64,000 nt of DNA, taken from the NCBI GenBank assembly GCA_963739095.1, contig CAVTZF010000017.1:1-64000 (forward strand). Direction: 5' to 3'. Positions 33,540 through 42,271 of the stretch are shown in pieces. Position 1 is the stretch's first letter, and every line of letters begins with the position of its first letter. The notes beneath the pieces are model-generated. The model was given only the letters and a program-made list of their open reading frames with translations, did no database searches and was not told the DNA's origin. The DNA is from JACVRW01 sp963739095. Its GTDB lineage: Bacteria > Actinomycetota > Thermoleophilia > Solirubrobacterales > Thermoleophilaceae. The translations under genes were made by a program, and so were the position numbers.

Positions 33540-35414
33540 ATGAACGCCCACAGGGATCTGGCCCAGCCTGACCTCTGGATGCACTCGCTGGCGCGCTCGC
33601 GCAAGCGCAGGAAGCTCCTGGTCAGGGGACGGCGCGAGCACACGCGCAAGAAGCACATCTCCGCAGCCCTGGCCACCGCGATGGTGGCCGGCCCGGCGGC
33701 TCCCTTCGCGGCGGCTCAGACGTCCAGCGGCCTGCAGGCCAGCGTCGCCTCCGAGTCGCCCGCCAACCGCGCCATCGAGATCCGCGAGGGCGGCCTTCCG
33801 CTGCACCTCGGCAGCTCCGGTGACCTCGTCGCGCACGTCCAGCGTGCCCTGGGGCTGCCGGCCGACGGCATCTTCGGACCTCAGACCGACGCCGCGGTGC
33901 GCGCCTACCAGGCCCGTGCCGGGCTCGCGGTGGACGGCGTCGTCGGCCCGATCACCTGGGGGTCGCTGTTCGAGCGCCAGGCGAGTGCCTCTGCGGTCGG
34001 AGGCGACAACGTCCCGACGGCGGTCAAGCAGCGCCTCGAGAACCGGCTTATCGAGGCCGGAGAGGCGGTCGCCGCGTCGTCGCAGACCAGCTCGACAGCC
34101 CAGACCGATGCGCCGAGCGACCCTGTGACCACACCCGTTGCCGACACCGGCAGCGGCACCGAGGGCACCGAGGGCGGTCAGCCCGGAGGCGGCGAGACCG
34201 GCACCACGCCGGAGGCGCCCGCGACCCCCGAGGCAACGCCCGCGCCCGCCCCCACTCCGCGCAGCGTGCCCGGCACCGGCAGCTGCGGCTCGTCGACGAT
34301 CTCCATGCCCGTCAAGGGCACCCAGTCGTCACCGTTCGGGCCGCGCTGGGGCCGCAACCACGACGGCGTCGACCTCGCCGCGCCGACCGGCACCGCGATC
34401 CACGCGGCTGCGTGCGGCAGCGTGAGCTTCGCCGGACAGCAGAGCGGCTACGGGAACATCGTCTGCATCACGCACACGAGCCAGTTCTCGACGTGCTACG
34501 CCCACATGTCGCGCTTCGCCGTGTCGCAGGGCGCGCAGGTCAGCCAGGGTCAGGTGATCGGCTACGTCGGCTGCACCGGCAGCTGCACCGGCCCGCACCT
34601 GCACTTCGAGACGCGCGTGAACGGTCAGGCGCAGAACCCGTCGCAGTACCTGGGCGGTTCGTCGATCCCCGGCAAGAGCACCGCCGTGAGCGCGAAGACG
34701 GGGACGGCCAAGGTCACGACCGCGGCCGCCCGGCCCAACACCAGGGCGGTGCGCATGGTGGCCCGCTACCGCGCCGAGGCGAAGCAGAGCGTCCAGGCGA
34801 CCGCGAAGGCGTTCGCACACACCGGCGGCGTCGCGGCCGGCTCGACCCAGCCCGCCGCGGTCGCGCCCGCTCCCGTGCCCGCAGAGGTGGCCCCGGCGCC
34901 GGCCGCGCCGGTCGAGGCTGCGCCTGTGGCGCCCGCTCCGGTTCCGGCCGCTCCCGCTCCCGCAGCTCCGGCTCCGGTCCCGGCGGCTCCGGCCCCCGCA
35001 GCTCCGGTCCCGGCGACTCCGGTGGAGGCCGCGCCTGTGGCACCGGCCCCCGTTCCGGCGGCACCGGCTCCGGTCCCGGCGGCTCCCGTCGAGGCCGCTC
35101 CGGCACCGGTGGAGGCGGCGCCTGTCGCTCCGGCACCGGCGCCCGCTCCGGCGGCTCCGGCTCCGGTCCCGGCGGCTCCCGCCCCGGCCCCGGTCGAGGT
35201 CGCTCCGGCCCCGGTCGAGGCGGCCCCCGCTCCGGCCCCGGTCGAGGCCGCTCCGGCTCCGGCCCCGGTCGAGGCGGCCCCGGCTCCCGCGCCCGTCGAG
35301 GCGGCGCCGGCGGCGCCGGCTCCGGTCGAGGCCGCTCCGGCGGCGCCGGCGCCCACGGAGGCCGCGCCGGTCGATGCCGCCGCCACCGGCGGAGCCACGG
35401 CACCCGTTCAGTAA
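33540..35414 (+). CDS. M23 family peptidoglycan endopeptidase with PG-binding domain and Pro/Ala-rich tail
   Basis: 624 residues. It has a basic N-terminus and secretion signal (TAMVAGPAAPFAAAQ), a PG_binding_1 domain (HLGSSGDLVAHVQRALGL to VVGPITWGSLF), an acidic Thr/Pro linker, then a LytM/M23 domain with zinc motifs NHDGVDLAA (HxxxD) and GPHLHFE (HxH). The last 190 residues are APAPVEAAP-type repeats, probably a cell-wall spanning spacer. It likely cuts peptide crosslinks and is controlled by the c-di-AMP riboswitch upstream. ATG 33540 was chosen because the frame further upstream overlaps the riboswitch. Confidence 0.9.
   Translation: MNAHRDLAQPDLWMHSLARSRKRRKLLVRGRREHTRKKHISAALATAMVAGPAAPFAAAQTSSGLQASVASESPANRAIEIREGGLPLHLGSSGDLVAHVQRALGLPADGIFGPQTDAAVRAYQARAGLAVDGVVGPITWGSLFERQASASAVGGDNVPTAVKQRLENRLIEAGEAVAASSQTSSTAQTDAPSDPVTTPVADTGSGTEGTEGGQPGGGETGTTPEAPATPEATPAPAPTPRSVPGTGSCGSSTISMPVKGTQSSPFGPRWGRNHDGVDLAAPTGTAIHAAACGSVSFAGQQSGYGNIVCITHTSQFSTCYAHMSRFAVSQGAQVSQGQVIGYVGCTGSCTGPHLHFETRVNGQAQNPSQYLGGSSIPGKSTAVSAKTGTAKVTTAAARPNTRAVRMVARYRAEAKQSVQATAKAFAHTGGVAAGSTQPAAVAPAPVPAEVAPAPAAPVEAAPVAPAPVPAAPAPAAPAPVPAAPAPAAPVPATPVEAAPVAPAPVPAAPAPVPAAPVEAAPAPVEAAPVAPAPAPAPAAPAPVPAAPAPAPVEVAPAPVEAAPAPAPVEAAPAPAPVEAAPAPAPVEAAPAAPAPVEAAPAAPAPTEAAPVDAAATGGATAPVQ
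34856..35375 (+). repeat. Pro/Ala/Val/Glu low-complexity coding repeat
   Basis: Degenerate tandem units encoding APVEAAPAP and APVPAAPAP in the C-terminal tail of the M23 peptidase, with near-identical copies late in the block. The copy number is likely variable, and other frames through this region give long meaningless open frames. Confidence 0.85.
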
Positions 35415-35465
35415 AGACTTCGGAGGTCCCTCCTGGGGAGGGGCTCAACCGAGGGGGAACCGTGG

Positions 35466-35494
35466 AAGCCCCGCCCGCAACGCGGGCGGGGCTT
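35466..35494. terminator. Bidirectional rho-independent terminator-like hairpin
   Basis: AAGCCCCGCCCGC (35466-35478), loop AAC, GCGGGCGGGGCTT (35482-35494): a perfect 13-bp stem. It lies 50 bp after the M23 gene and 16 bp before the end of the convergent L,D-transpeptidase, so it could serve both. The T-run is short on the plus side. Confidence 0.8.
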
Positions 35495-35509
35495 TCGCGA
35501 TTCTGCTGC

Positions 35510-36502
35510 CTACCTGTACAGGAAGATCGGGTCGCCGATGTCGACCCAGTTGAAGATCGACGACGCGTTGGGGATCGGCACCCTCAGGCAGCCGTGGCTC
35601 GCCGGGTAGTTAGGCACCGAGGCGTACCCGTGGATTGCGTAGCCGCGGATGAAGTAGGACGAGTGGACCATCCCCTTCGAGTTCGTCCCGGGCGTCTGCA
35701 GGTAGAAGCGATAGGTGCCGAAGACGGTCGGCGTGGCCGGCGTGCCCGAGGAGGTGTGGTAGACGCGGAACGGCTTGCCCTTGTCCGCGAGCACGAGCAC
35801 CTGGCGCGACCAGTCGAACTCCACGTGCTTGCCGGCCTTCGGGTAGCGCAGCTTGTACGCGCCCTCGCCGCGCAGGACCTTCGCGTAGACGGACTTCATG
35901 GCGTAGCCGTCGCGGCCCATCCCGTTCGTCTTGCGGAAGGCGTTGACCGCGTTCGAGGTGAGCCAGTCGTAGTAACCCGTCACCGGCACGGAGAAGCCGA
36001 GCCTGTAGAGGCCGCGCTGGAGCATCAGCACCTTGGTGCCGCGCTCGCCCTCGCCGGCCTGCCAGTCGACGACCGTGATCCGCTTGCTCTTCGTCTTGAA
36101 CGCCTGCTGCGTGGGGCTGCCGGCGTGCTTGACGACCAGCCGGAACAGTCCCTGCTTCACGAGCTGGACCGGGATCGAGTAGCGCCCGCCGCGGCGCACG
36201 GCGGCCTGGACCCGTTTCGTCACCTTCCCGCGGCGCAGGACGTAGAGCACCACGTTCTCGCCCGCCACGTACGGCCTCACCCGACCGCGCACGCGGACCT
36301 GCTGGAAGGGCGCCGCGTAGCGCATGGTCTTGGTCGCGAGCCCGTGCGAGACGGAGATCGACGCCTTGCCCGCCAGCGGCTGGGGAACGGGAGGCGGCGG
36401 GGGCGTGGGTGTGGTGGGCGGTGCGGGGGTCTGGGCCTGGGCGGTCGCCGGGACCAGAGCGAGTGCCAACAGGGCGATCGAGACGGCGCGCGGTCGGTTC
36501 AT
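35510..36502 (-). CDS. L,D-transpeptidase (YkuD family), secreted
   Basis: 330 residues. Signal peptide SIALLALALVPATAQAQ, a Pro/Thr linker, beta-sandwich repeats, a peptidoglycan-binding-like region (LMLQRGLYRLGFSVPVTGYY) and a C-terminal YkuD domain. The catalytic motif is IHGYASVPNYPASHGCLRV, with Cys nucleophile in SHGC. It makes 3-3 peptidoglycan crosslinks. ATG 36502. It is convergent with the M23 hydrolase, so wall cutting and crosslinking genes face each other across the shared terminator. Confidence 0.92.
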   Translation of the reverse strand: MNRPRAVSIALLALALVPATAQAQTPAPPTTPTPPPPPVPQPLAGKASISVSHGLATKTMRYAAPFQQVRVRGRVRPYVAGENVVLYVLRRGKVTKRVQAAVRRGGRYSIPVQLVKQGLFRLVVKHAGSPTQQAFKTKSKRITVVDWQAGEGERGTKVLMLQRGLYRLGFSVPVTGYYDWLTSNAVNAFRKTNGMGRDGYAMKSVYAKVLRGEGAYKLRYPKAGKHVEFDWSRQVLVLADKGKPFRVYHTSSGTPATPTVFGTYRFYLQTPGTNSKGMVHSSYFIRGYAIHGYASVPNYPASHGCLRVPIPNASSIFNWVDIGDPIFLYR

Positions 36503-36536
36503 GTGGCGCCCACTATGCCATGAGGCGCCCCCGGTA

Positions 36537-37379
36537 TCAGTTCGCGTGGCGCGGAATTGGTACCGGCGGGGAGAGCCGTGGCAGCAGCATGCAGGCGACC
36601 AGCATGAGCGGTCCGAGGACGAGCGAAACGCTCGCGTCCTCGACCGCTACGCCGTACGCGATCGCGTTGTTGAAGGCGTGCAAACCGATCACCGGCCACA
36701 GCGAGCCCGTCTTCTCGTAGACGAGGCAGAACATGAAGCCGAGCACCGCGAGCGGCGGCAGGATCAGCAGGGCGTCGGCGCCCGAGAAGTCGTAGTGGAT
36801 CACCCCGAACAGCGCTCCGTCGATGAGCGCCGCAACGATCACCGAGTACTTGCTGCGCAGCGCCTTGTAGAAGAAGCCGCGGAAGAAGAACTCCTCGGCG
36901 AAGGGCGCAACGCAGATGACCATGAAGCCCGCGGCGATCAGCCCGAACGTCCCCTGGTCGGCTCCCAGGTCTTGGGCGACGGTCTGCTCGGCGTCGGGTG
37001 ACACGAGCGCCGTGTAGACGGCCGCGACCACGTAGAAGGAGACCATGCCGAGCGCCGCCCAGCCGAGCGTCGGCCAGAAGGGCGCCCGGCGAAGGCCGAA
37101 GTGCCATGGCTTCGGCTTGCGCGTGAAGGAGGCGAACAGCACGGCGGTGCCGATGAAGATGAGGCTCTGCATCAGCGTCGCGATGATGGTGAAGGTCGGG
37201 TCGTCATCGTCGCTGCCGGCTCCCGTGGCCGCGGCCACCACCCCGACCGCGATCAGCGTCCCGATCAGCGCCACGAGGAAGCCGACGCCCGCGTACCAGG
37301 CAGGCCAGCGCGGCGCGACGCCCTCCGGCAGCTCCGGAGGCTCGGGCGGCTGGGCTGGCTGGACGACCGACTGCTGCAT
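36537..37379 (-). CDS. CPBP family intramembrane metalloprotease
   Basis: 280 residues, a multi-pass membrane protein with the CPBP (Abi/Rce1-like) motifs: PFAEEFFFRGFFY (EExxxR, motif 1), GVIHYDF (second His) and GLHAFNNA (HxxxN). The Pro-rich N-terminus (PPEPPELPEGVAP) is cytosolic. Related proteins cleave prenylated or bacteriocin-like peptides or take part in regulated proteolysis; the substrate is unknown. ATG 37379 was chosen because the upstream extension lies inside the HAD gene. Confidence 0.88.
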   Translation of the reverse strand: MQQSVVQPAQPPEPPELPEGVAPRWPAWYAGVGFLVALIGTLIAVGVVAAATGAGSDDDDPTFTIIATLMQSLIFIGTAVLFASFTRKPKPWHFGLRRAPFWPTLGWAALGMVSFYVVAAVYTALVSPDAEQTVAQDLGADQGTFGLIAAGFMVICVAPFAEEFFFRGFFYKALRSKYSVIVAALIDGALFGVIHYDFSGADALLILPPLAVLGFMFCLVYEKTGSLWPVIGLHAFNNAIAYGVAVEDASVSLVLGPLMLVACMLLPRLSPPVPIPRHAN

Positions 37380-37386
37380 GGGCACC

Positions 37387-38049
37387 TCAGAGTAGGGAGG
37401 GGAGCTCCGCGAGCGTGGCGATCGATTCGACGCCCGCGGGCGGCTCGCCTTCGCGGCAGAGGAGCACCGGCCTGATGTGTGCGGCGCGCGCGCCGGCCAC
37501 GTCCTTGTCGAGTGAGTCGCCCACGTGCAGCACGTCCGCCGGATCGGCGCCCGCGTACCAGAGCGCACGAAGGAAGATCGCCGGATCGGGCTTGGCGACC
37601 CCCGACGCGCCGGAGCTGACCACGCCGTCGAGGAGGTCGAGCAGCCCGGCGTCCTCGAGCCACCGGCACAGGGAGCAATCCCAGTTGCTCACGGCGATCA
37701 GGGGGCTGCCGCGCTCGTGCAGGGCGCGCAGCGTCCCCGGGACCTCCGGGTAGGGCTCGAACCTGAGCGCCGCGAGCATTGCGCGGCGGGCGCCGGCGTG
37801 GTCGAGCCCGGGCAGCTCGAGCGCCTCCAGCAGGACCGCGGCGCAGCGGTCGCGCAGGCCGTCCAGCGCCTCCTCGTCGGAGCCCTCGAGATGGTGCTCG
37901 ACGTAGTAGGAGATCTCCGCCCCGAACGCGGCCTCCGCGCGCTCGGAGCCCACGTCGTGACCCTGCTCCGCGAGCAGGGCCTCCAGCCGCGGCGCGGGCG
38001 GCTCGAGCCGCACGAGCGTGCCCAGCGCGTCAAGGAAGACGATGGTCAC
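37387..38049 (-). CDS. HAD superfamily hydrolase
   Basis: 220 residues. Motif I is FLDALGTLVRL (nucleophile Asp, second Asp replaced by Leu, as in the haloacid-dehalogenase branch). Motif II is LIAVSNWDCS, motif III a Lys in GVAKPDPAIF, and motif IV HVGDSLDKDVAGA. It is probably a small-molecule phosphatase. GTG 38049 overlaps the stop of the upstream glycosyltransferase (GTGA). The CPBP protease gene follows seven bp later, so the three probably share a transcript. Confidence 0.87.
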   Translation of the reverse strand: MTIVFLDALGTLVRLEPPAPRLEALLAEQGHDVGSERAEAAFGAEISYYVEHHLEGSDEEALDGLRDRCAAVLLEALELPGLDHAGARRAMLAALRFEPYPEVPGTLRALHERGSPLIAVSNWDCSLCRWLEDAGLLDLLDGVVSSGASGVAKPDPAIFLRALWYAGADPADVLHVGDSLDKDVAGARAAHIRPVLLCREGEPPAGVESIATLAELPSLL

Positions 38050-39305
38050 GAGATCCAGTGCCAGGTCGCGAATTGGGCGGTGAACAAACCGAGCCCGATC
38101 GCGGACACGGCGATCACGCGGTCTGTGATGCGGCGCTCGTCGCACACGATCGCGAGCCACATGAAGATCGGGAACAGGACGGCGACGAAGCGCGGCAGCG
38201 ACATGAGCGGCTGGGGCGTGACCGGGAACGACAGCGGCAGCAGGAGCGATGCGCCCACCCAGGCACCGTATGCCTTGGGCAGACGCCGCCACACGCCCAC
38301 GAGCGCGACCAGCGCGAAGACGAGCGTCGCGAACAGCATGATGTTGATCGCCGCGATCCGGAACGGGTCGCCGGCGGCGAGCTCGAAGTAGACCGGGCTG
38401 CGCGAGCCCGAGGCGAGCTGGCGCACTCCGTCGACCGCCGCCGAGAGGCCGTCCCAGGCCGCGGTGAATGGAACCGCGAGCTCGCGCGACCAGGCGTCCT
38501 GGACGTCGAGGAAGCGCAGGGCGTCGCCCTCCACGAGGCCAAGCCAGACGGCGTACGCGACGAGGCCGAGTGGCCCGAGGAGGAGCCAGGCGGCGTCGCG
38601 CGGGCGGCGCTGGCGGGAGCTCCACCAGAGCATCGCCAGCGGGATCAGCAGCAGCAGCCCGGCGCTGCGGGTTGCGGCAGCGCCCATCGCACAAACGCCC
38701 GCCCACGCCCAGTGTCCGGTTCGGGCCGCGTAGAAGCCGCCGACCGCCAGCGCCAGGAAGAGGCTCTCCGAGTAGGGCGCGCCGAAGAACACAGCCGCAG
38801 GGAAGACGGCCAGCAGCAGCAGCGTCGGTGGGGCCAGCCGGCGCCCCAGCTCGAGCGAGACGAGCCGGTAGAGCAGTGTCAGCGCGACGACGAAGGCCGC
38901 GAATGCAACGAGGTAGGCGGCCACCAGCAGCGCGGCCGGCGAGCCCCCGCCAAGCGCCCCGAGCGAGCGCACCAGCAGCGGATAGAGGGGGAAGAACGCC
39001 GCCCGCGGCTCGCTGTCACCGTAGCCCGAATCGGCGATCCGCAGGTACCAGGCTGCATCCCAGCGCGCGAGCGGAGCCAGCAGCGGATCGGCGAAAGCGT
39101 GCGTCAGCTCGGGCTCATCGAACTTGAGTTCGTTCTCGCGCGCGAGGCCGCCGGCCGCAGGACCGAAGGAGAGCGCGGCGAAGATGGCCACGAGGAGCAC
39201 CGCGGCGCGGGTCGTCCAGGCCACGCGCCATGCGGCGCGGAGCGCCTCAGAGTCGCGGATCGCCGCTATAGCCCTGGTCGCCGCGGGGGTAGCTTCATAA
39301 GCCAT
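38046..39305 (-). CDS. PIG-V-like membrane mannosyltransferase family protein
   Basis: 419 residues with about ten hydrophobic helices. The first external loop has RWDAAWYLRIADSGYG and AAFFPLYPLLVR, matching the mannosyl_trans2/PIG-V group that uses lipid-linked sugars. The donor and acceptor are unknown. ATG 39305 is taken as start, but it overlaps the MscS start codon on the palindrome CATG, and the first 25 residues are weakly conserved. A downstream GTG near 39225 is possible. Its stop overlaps the HAD start. Confidence 0.8.
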   Translation of the reverse strand: MAYEATPAATRAIAAIRDSEALRAAWRVAWTTRAAVLLVAIFAALSFGPAAGGLARENELKFDEPELTHAFADPLLAPLARWDAAWYLRIADSGYGDSEPRAAFFPLYPLLVRSLGALGGGSPAALLVAAYLVAFAAFVVALTLLYRLVSLELGRRLAPPTLLLLAVFPAAVFFGAPYSESLFLALAVGGFYAARTGHWAWAGVCAMGAAATRSAGLLLLIPLAMLWWSSRQRRPRDAAWLLLGPLGLVAYAVWLGLVEGDALRFLDVQDAWSRELAVPFTAAWDGLSAAVDGVRQLASGSRSPVYFELAAGDPFRIAAINIMLFATLVFALVALVGVWRRLPKAYGAWVGASLLLPLSFPVTPQPLMSLPRFVAVLFPIFMWLAIVCDERRITDRVIAVSAIGLGLFTAQFATWHWIS

Positions 39306-40107
39306 GCCGGGAGTCGATTTGTACACGGCCGCCTCGTTCCTCGACGACAACAGCAACTGGCTCACCGCGATCGTCACGGTGATCCTGGCGATCGTGCTCG
39401 CGCGCGTTGTCGACCGCGCGCTGGAGCGCCGCGGGCGCCAGGTCACCGAGCGGGTCGCCGGCGGCGAGCTCTCCCCGGTCGCGATCACGCGCCTGCAGCT
39501 GATCCGGCGCCTGGTCTTCGCCCTGATCCTGGTCATCGGCCTCGCGGTCGCCGCCTGGCAGTTCGACTCGGTCCAGCGCGTCGCCACGGCGGTGCTCGCC
39601 TCCTCCGCGGTGCTCGGCCTTATCGTCGGCTTCGCCGCGCGCGCGACGCTCGCCAATGCGATCGCCGGGATCCTGCTCGCGATCACTCAGCCGATCCGCA
39701 TCGGCGACCTCGTCACGTTCGAGGACAGGACCGGCCAAGTCGAGGACGTGCGCCTGAGCTACACCTACATCCGCCTCGACGACGGGCACCGCCTGATCAT
39801 CCCCAACGAGCGCCTCGCCCAGGGCTCGATCGAGAACCACACGATCGGCGACCCGCGCGTGCAGGTCGAGGTCTCGGTATGGCTGCCGCCGAGCGCGGAT
39901 CTCGACAGGGCGCTCGAGCTGATCGCCTCCGAGGACGAGGAGATCAACGCGGGCGTGGCCGAGGTCGACAAGGAGGGCGTGCGCCTGAGCGCCACCACCT
40001 GGACGACGAGCGCCACGGAGCGCGGGCGAGTCGGCGAGGAGCTACGCCGGCGCTGGCTGAGGAAGCTCCGCGAGCACGGTCTATCCTCCGAGGCAGCTGC
40101 CTCCTGA
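39304..40107 (+). CDS. MscS family mechanosensitive ion channel
   Basis: 267 residues. Three N-terminal helices (WLTAIVTVILAIVLARVV, LVFALILVIGLAVAAW, and a pore-lining Gly/Ala-rich helix AVLGLIVGFAARATLANAIAG) precede the beta domain (IRIGDLVTF, GQVEDVRLSYTYIRLDDG, IPNERLAQGSIENHT). It releases solutes on hypo-osmotic shock. The start at ATG 39304 has no room for a normal leader because the divergent glycosyltransferase begins at the same CATG. Confidence 0.91.
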   Translation: MPGVDLYTAASFLDDNSNWLTAIVTVILAIVLARVVDRALERRGRQVTERVAGGELSPVAITRLQLIRRLVFALILVIGLAVAAWQFDSVQRVATAVLASSAVLGLIVGFAARATLANAIAGILLAITQPIRIGDLVTFEDRTGQVEDVRLSYTYIRLDDGHRLIIPNERLAQGSIENHTIGDPRVQVEVSVWLPPSADLDRALELIASEDEEINAGVAEVDKEGVRLSATTWTTSATERGRVGEELRRRWLRKLREHGLSSEAAAS

Positions 40108-40135
40108 ACGGGAAGCGTGCCCGAGTCCGTTTTCC

Positions 40136-42262
40136 ATGACCTACCGTCAACGAAAGGCAAGGAGGCGAAAGCGCCCAGGCGCGCGGGGGAAGTTCCTGCT
40201 GGGCCTCGGCGTTCTCGCCACCGTCGCTGTGATCGCCGTCTGCTCGGCGGCCGGCTACGTGCTCGCGATCGCCTCCAGTGCGCCTGAGCTGGACGAGCTG
40301 AAGGCGCAGGACAAGGGTGAGGTGTCGGTCGTGTTCGCGGCCGACGGCTCGCGGCTCGGCTTCGTCCAGTCGGACGTGCTGCGCCGCGTCGTCCCATTCG
40401 ACGACATGCCCCAGGAGATGCGGCAGGCCACGGTCGCGATCGAGGACGAGCGCTTCTACAAGCACAAGGGCGTCGACTTCAACGCGATCATCCGCGCCGG
40501 CATCAAGAACCTCGAGTCGGGCAAGACGGTGCAGGGCGGTTCGACGATCACGCAGCAGCTCGTGCGCGCGCTCTACATCCGCGACCCGAAACGCGACTTC
40601 GCCCGCAAGATCCGCGAGGCCAAGCTCGCCTCCGAGCTCGAGGAGAAGCGCTCCAAGCGCTGGATCCTCAACGAGTACCTGAACTCCGTGCCCTACGGCA
40701 CGGTCGGCGGGCGCACCGCGATCGGGGCGCAGGCCGCGGCGGTCACCTTCTTCGACAAGAACGTCGACGACCTCAACCTCGACGAGTCGGCGCTGCTCGC
40801 CGGGCTGCCCCAGGCGCCCTCCGAGTACAACCCGTTCCGCAACCCGCACGCCGCGCTCGCCCGCCGCAACGAGGTCCTGCGCGCGATGTACGACAACGAC
40901 TACATCACGCAGGCCGAGCTGCTGGAGGCGATGGACGCGCCGCTGAAGCTGAAGCGCGGAACCCGCTACACGAAGCGGCGCGAGCCGTACTTCTTCGACT
41001 ACGTGCAGGAGGAGCTGATCGAGCGCTACGGCGTTGGAGTCGTGCGGCGCGGCGGCCTCAAGATCCACACGACGATCCAGCCGGGGCTGCAGGACGCGGC
41101 GCGCGAGGCGATCAACGCCTACTACGGCGACCCCGCCGGGCCCGCCTCGGCGATCGTCTCCGTCGACCCCGCCAACGGCAAGATCCGCGCGATGGCCTCG
41201 AGCGGCACCTACGACGAGCGCCGCTTCAACCTCGCCGCGCAGGGCCATCGCCAGCCTGGGTCGTCCTTCAAGACGTTCGTGCTGACCGCCGCGATCCTCA
41301 AGGGCGTCGACCCGGACGCGACCTCATACACCTCGAAGCCGCTCAACATCAACGATCCGGTGTACGGCCACTGGGAGGTCAAGACCTTCGGCAACACCTA
41401 CTCGGGCACGATCAGCCTCACGCGCGCGACGCTCTCCTCCGACAACTCCGTCTACGCACAGCTGATCCTCGACGTCGGTCCCGAGAACGTCTGCAAGGCG
41501 GCCAAGCTGCTCGGCATCACAACGAAGCTCGACTGCTATCCGGCCGAGGGCCTCGGGGGCCTCACGCGCGGTGTCACGACGCTCGAGATGGCGAACGCCT
41601 ACGCGACGCTCGCGAGCGGCGGCATCCGGCACAAGGTCACGGGGATCGAGAAGGTCGTCTTCCCGGACGGCAAGAGCGAGCGGCTCGCGAACCCCAAGGG
41701 CAAGCGCGTGATGACCGACGGCCAGGCCTACGAAGTCACGAAGATCCTCGAGATGAACGTCCAGTCCGGCACCGGCACCGCGGCCGGCTACGGCTGCCCG
41801 GCGGCCGGCAAGACCGGCACGACCGACGAGGCCAAGGACGCCTGGTTCGTGGGCTACACGCCGCACCTGTCGTCGGCCGTCTGGGTCGGCTATCCGGACG
41901 CCGGCGTGGCGATGCCCGGCGCCCAGGGCGGCACCTACGCCGCGCCGGTCTGGCACGCCTACATGCTTCCAGCACACGGTGAGGATTGCGACGACTTCCC
42001 GCTCCCCACCGAGCCGTTCCAGTCCTCGCCGTTCTTCGGCAAGTACTCGAGCACGGGCAGCTCGAGCAGCTACGACGACGGCTACGACAGCGGCGAATAC
42101 GGCAACTACACGGAGTCGCCGGACACGGGCGACGGCGGCACGGACTACGACCCGAACCTCTACGAGTCCCAGCCCCAGCAGGAGCCGGACGTGCAGGTGC
42201 CGCCCGCGCAGGAGGAGCTGGCGCCGCCGCAGGGAGGCGGCACCGGCGCTCCCGACGGTTAG
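40136..42262 (+). CDS. Bifunctional penicillin-binding protein 1A
   Basis: 708 residues, class A PBP. One N-terminal membrane helix, a GT51 glycosyltransferase domain (EDERFYKHKGVD, GGSTITQQLVR) and a transpeptidase domain with PGSSFK (SXXK), SDN (SXN) and GKTGT (KTG). The C-terminal 100 residues are an acidic Ser/Gly/Tyr/Pro-rich tail. It polymerises and crosslinks peptidoglycan. ATG 40136 follows the MscS gene by 28 bp. thiL begins ten bp after the stop. Confidence 0.94.
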   Translation: MTYRQRKARRRKRPGARGKFLLGLGVLATVAVIAVCSAAGYVLAIASSAPELDELKAQDKGEVSVVFAADGSRLGFVQSDVLRRVVPFDDMPQEMRQATVAIEDERFYKHKGVDFNAIIRAGIKNLESGKTVQGGSTITQQLVRALYIRDPKRDFARKIREAKLASELEEKRSKRWILNEYLNSVPYGTVGGRTAIGAQAAAVTFFDKNVDDLNLDESALLAGLPQAPSEYNPFRNPHAALARRNEVLRAMYDNDYITQAELLEAMDAPLKLKRGTRYTKRREPYFFDYVQEELIERYGVGVVRRGGLKIHTTIQPGLQDAAREAINAYYGDPAGPASAIVSVDPANGKIRAMASSGTYDERRFNLAAQGHRQPGSSFKTFVLTAAILKGVDPDATSYTSKPLNINDPVYGHWEVKTFGNTYSGTISLTRATLSSDNSVYAQLILDVGPENVCKAAKLLGITTKLDCYPAEGLGGLTRGVTTLEMANAYATLASGGIRHKVTGIEKVVFPDGKSERLANPKGKRVMTDGQAYEVTKILEMNVQSGTGTAAGYGCPAAGKTGTTDEAKDAWFVGYTPHLSSAVWVGYPDAGVAMPGAQGGTYAAPVWHAYMLPAHGEDCDDFPLPTEPFQSSPFFGKYSSTGSSSSYDDGYDSGEYGNYTESPDTGDGGTDYDPNLYESQPQQEPDVQVPPAQEELAPPQGGGTGAPDG

Positions 42263-42271
42263 GCCGGCGCG

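Noticed and set aside
34856..35375. Tandem repeats considered as a possible CRISPR array
   Set aside because: The units are short, variable, in frame and encode a Pro/Ala/Glu tail; there are no spacers and no cas genes.
34412..36523. 703-codon plus-strand open frame across the M23 tail and the L,D-transpeptidase
   Set aside because: It reads the repeat tail of the M23 gene out of frame and then the transpeptidase antisense; there are no domain features.
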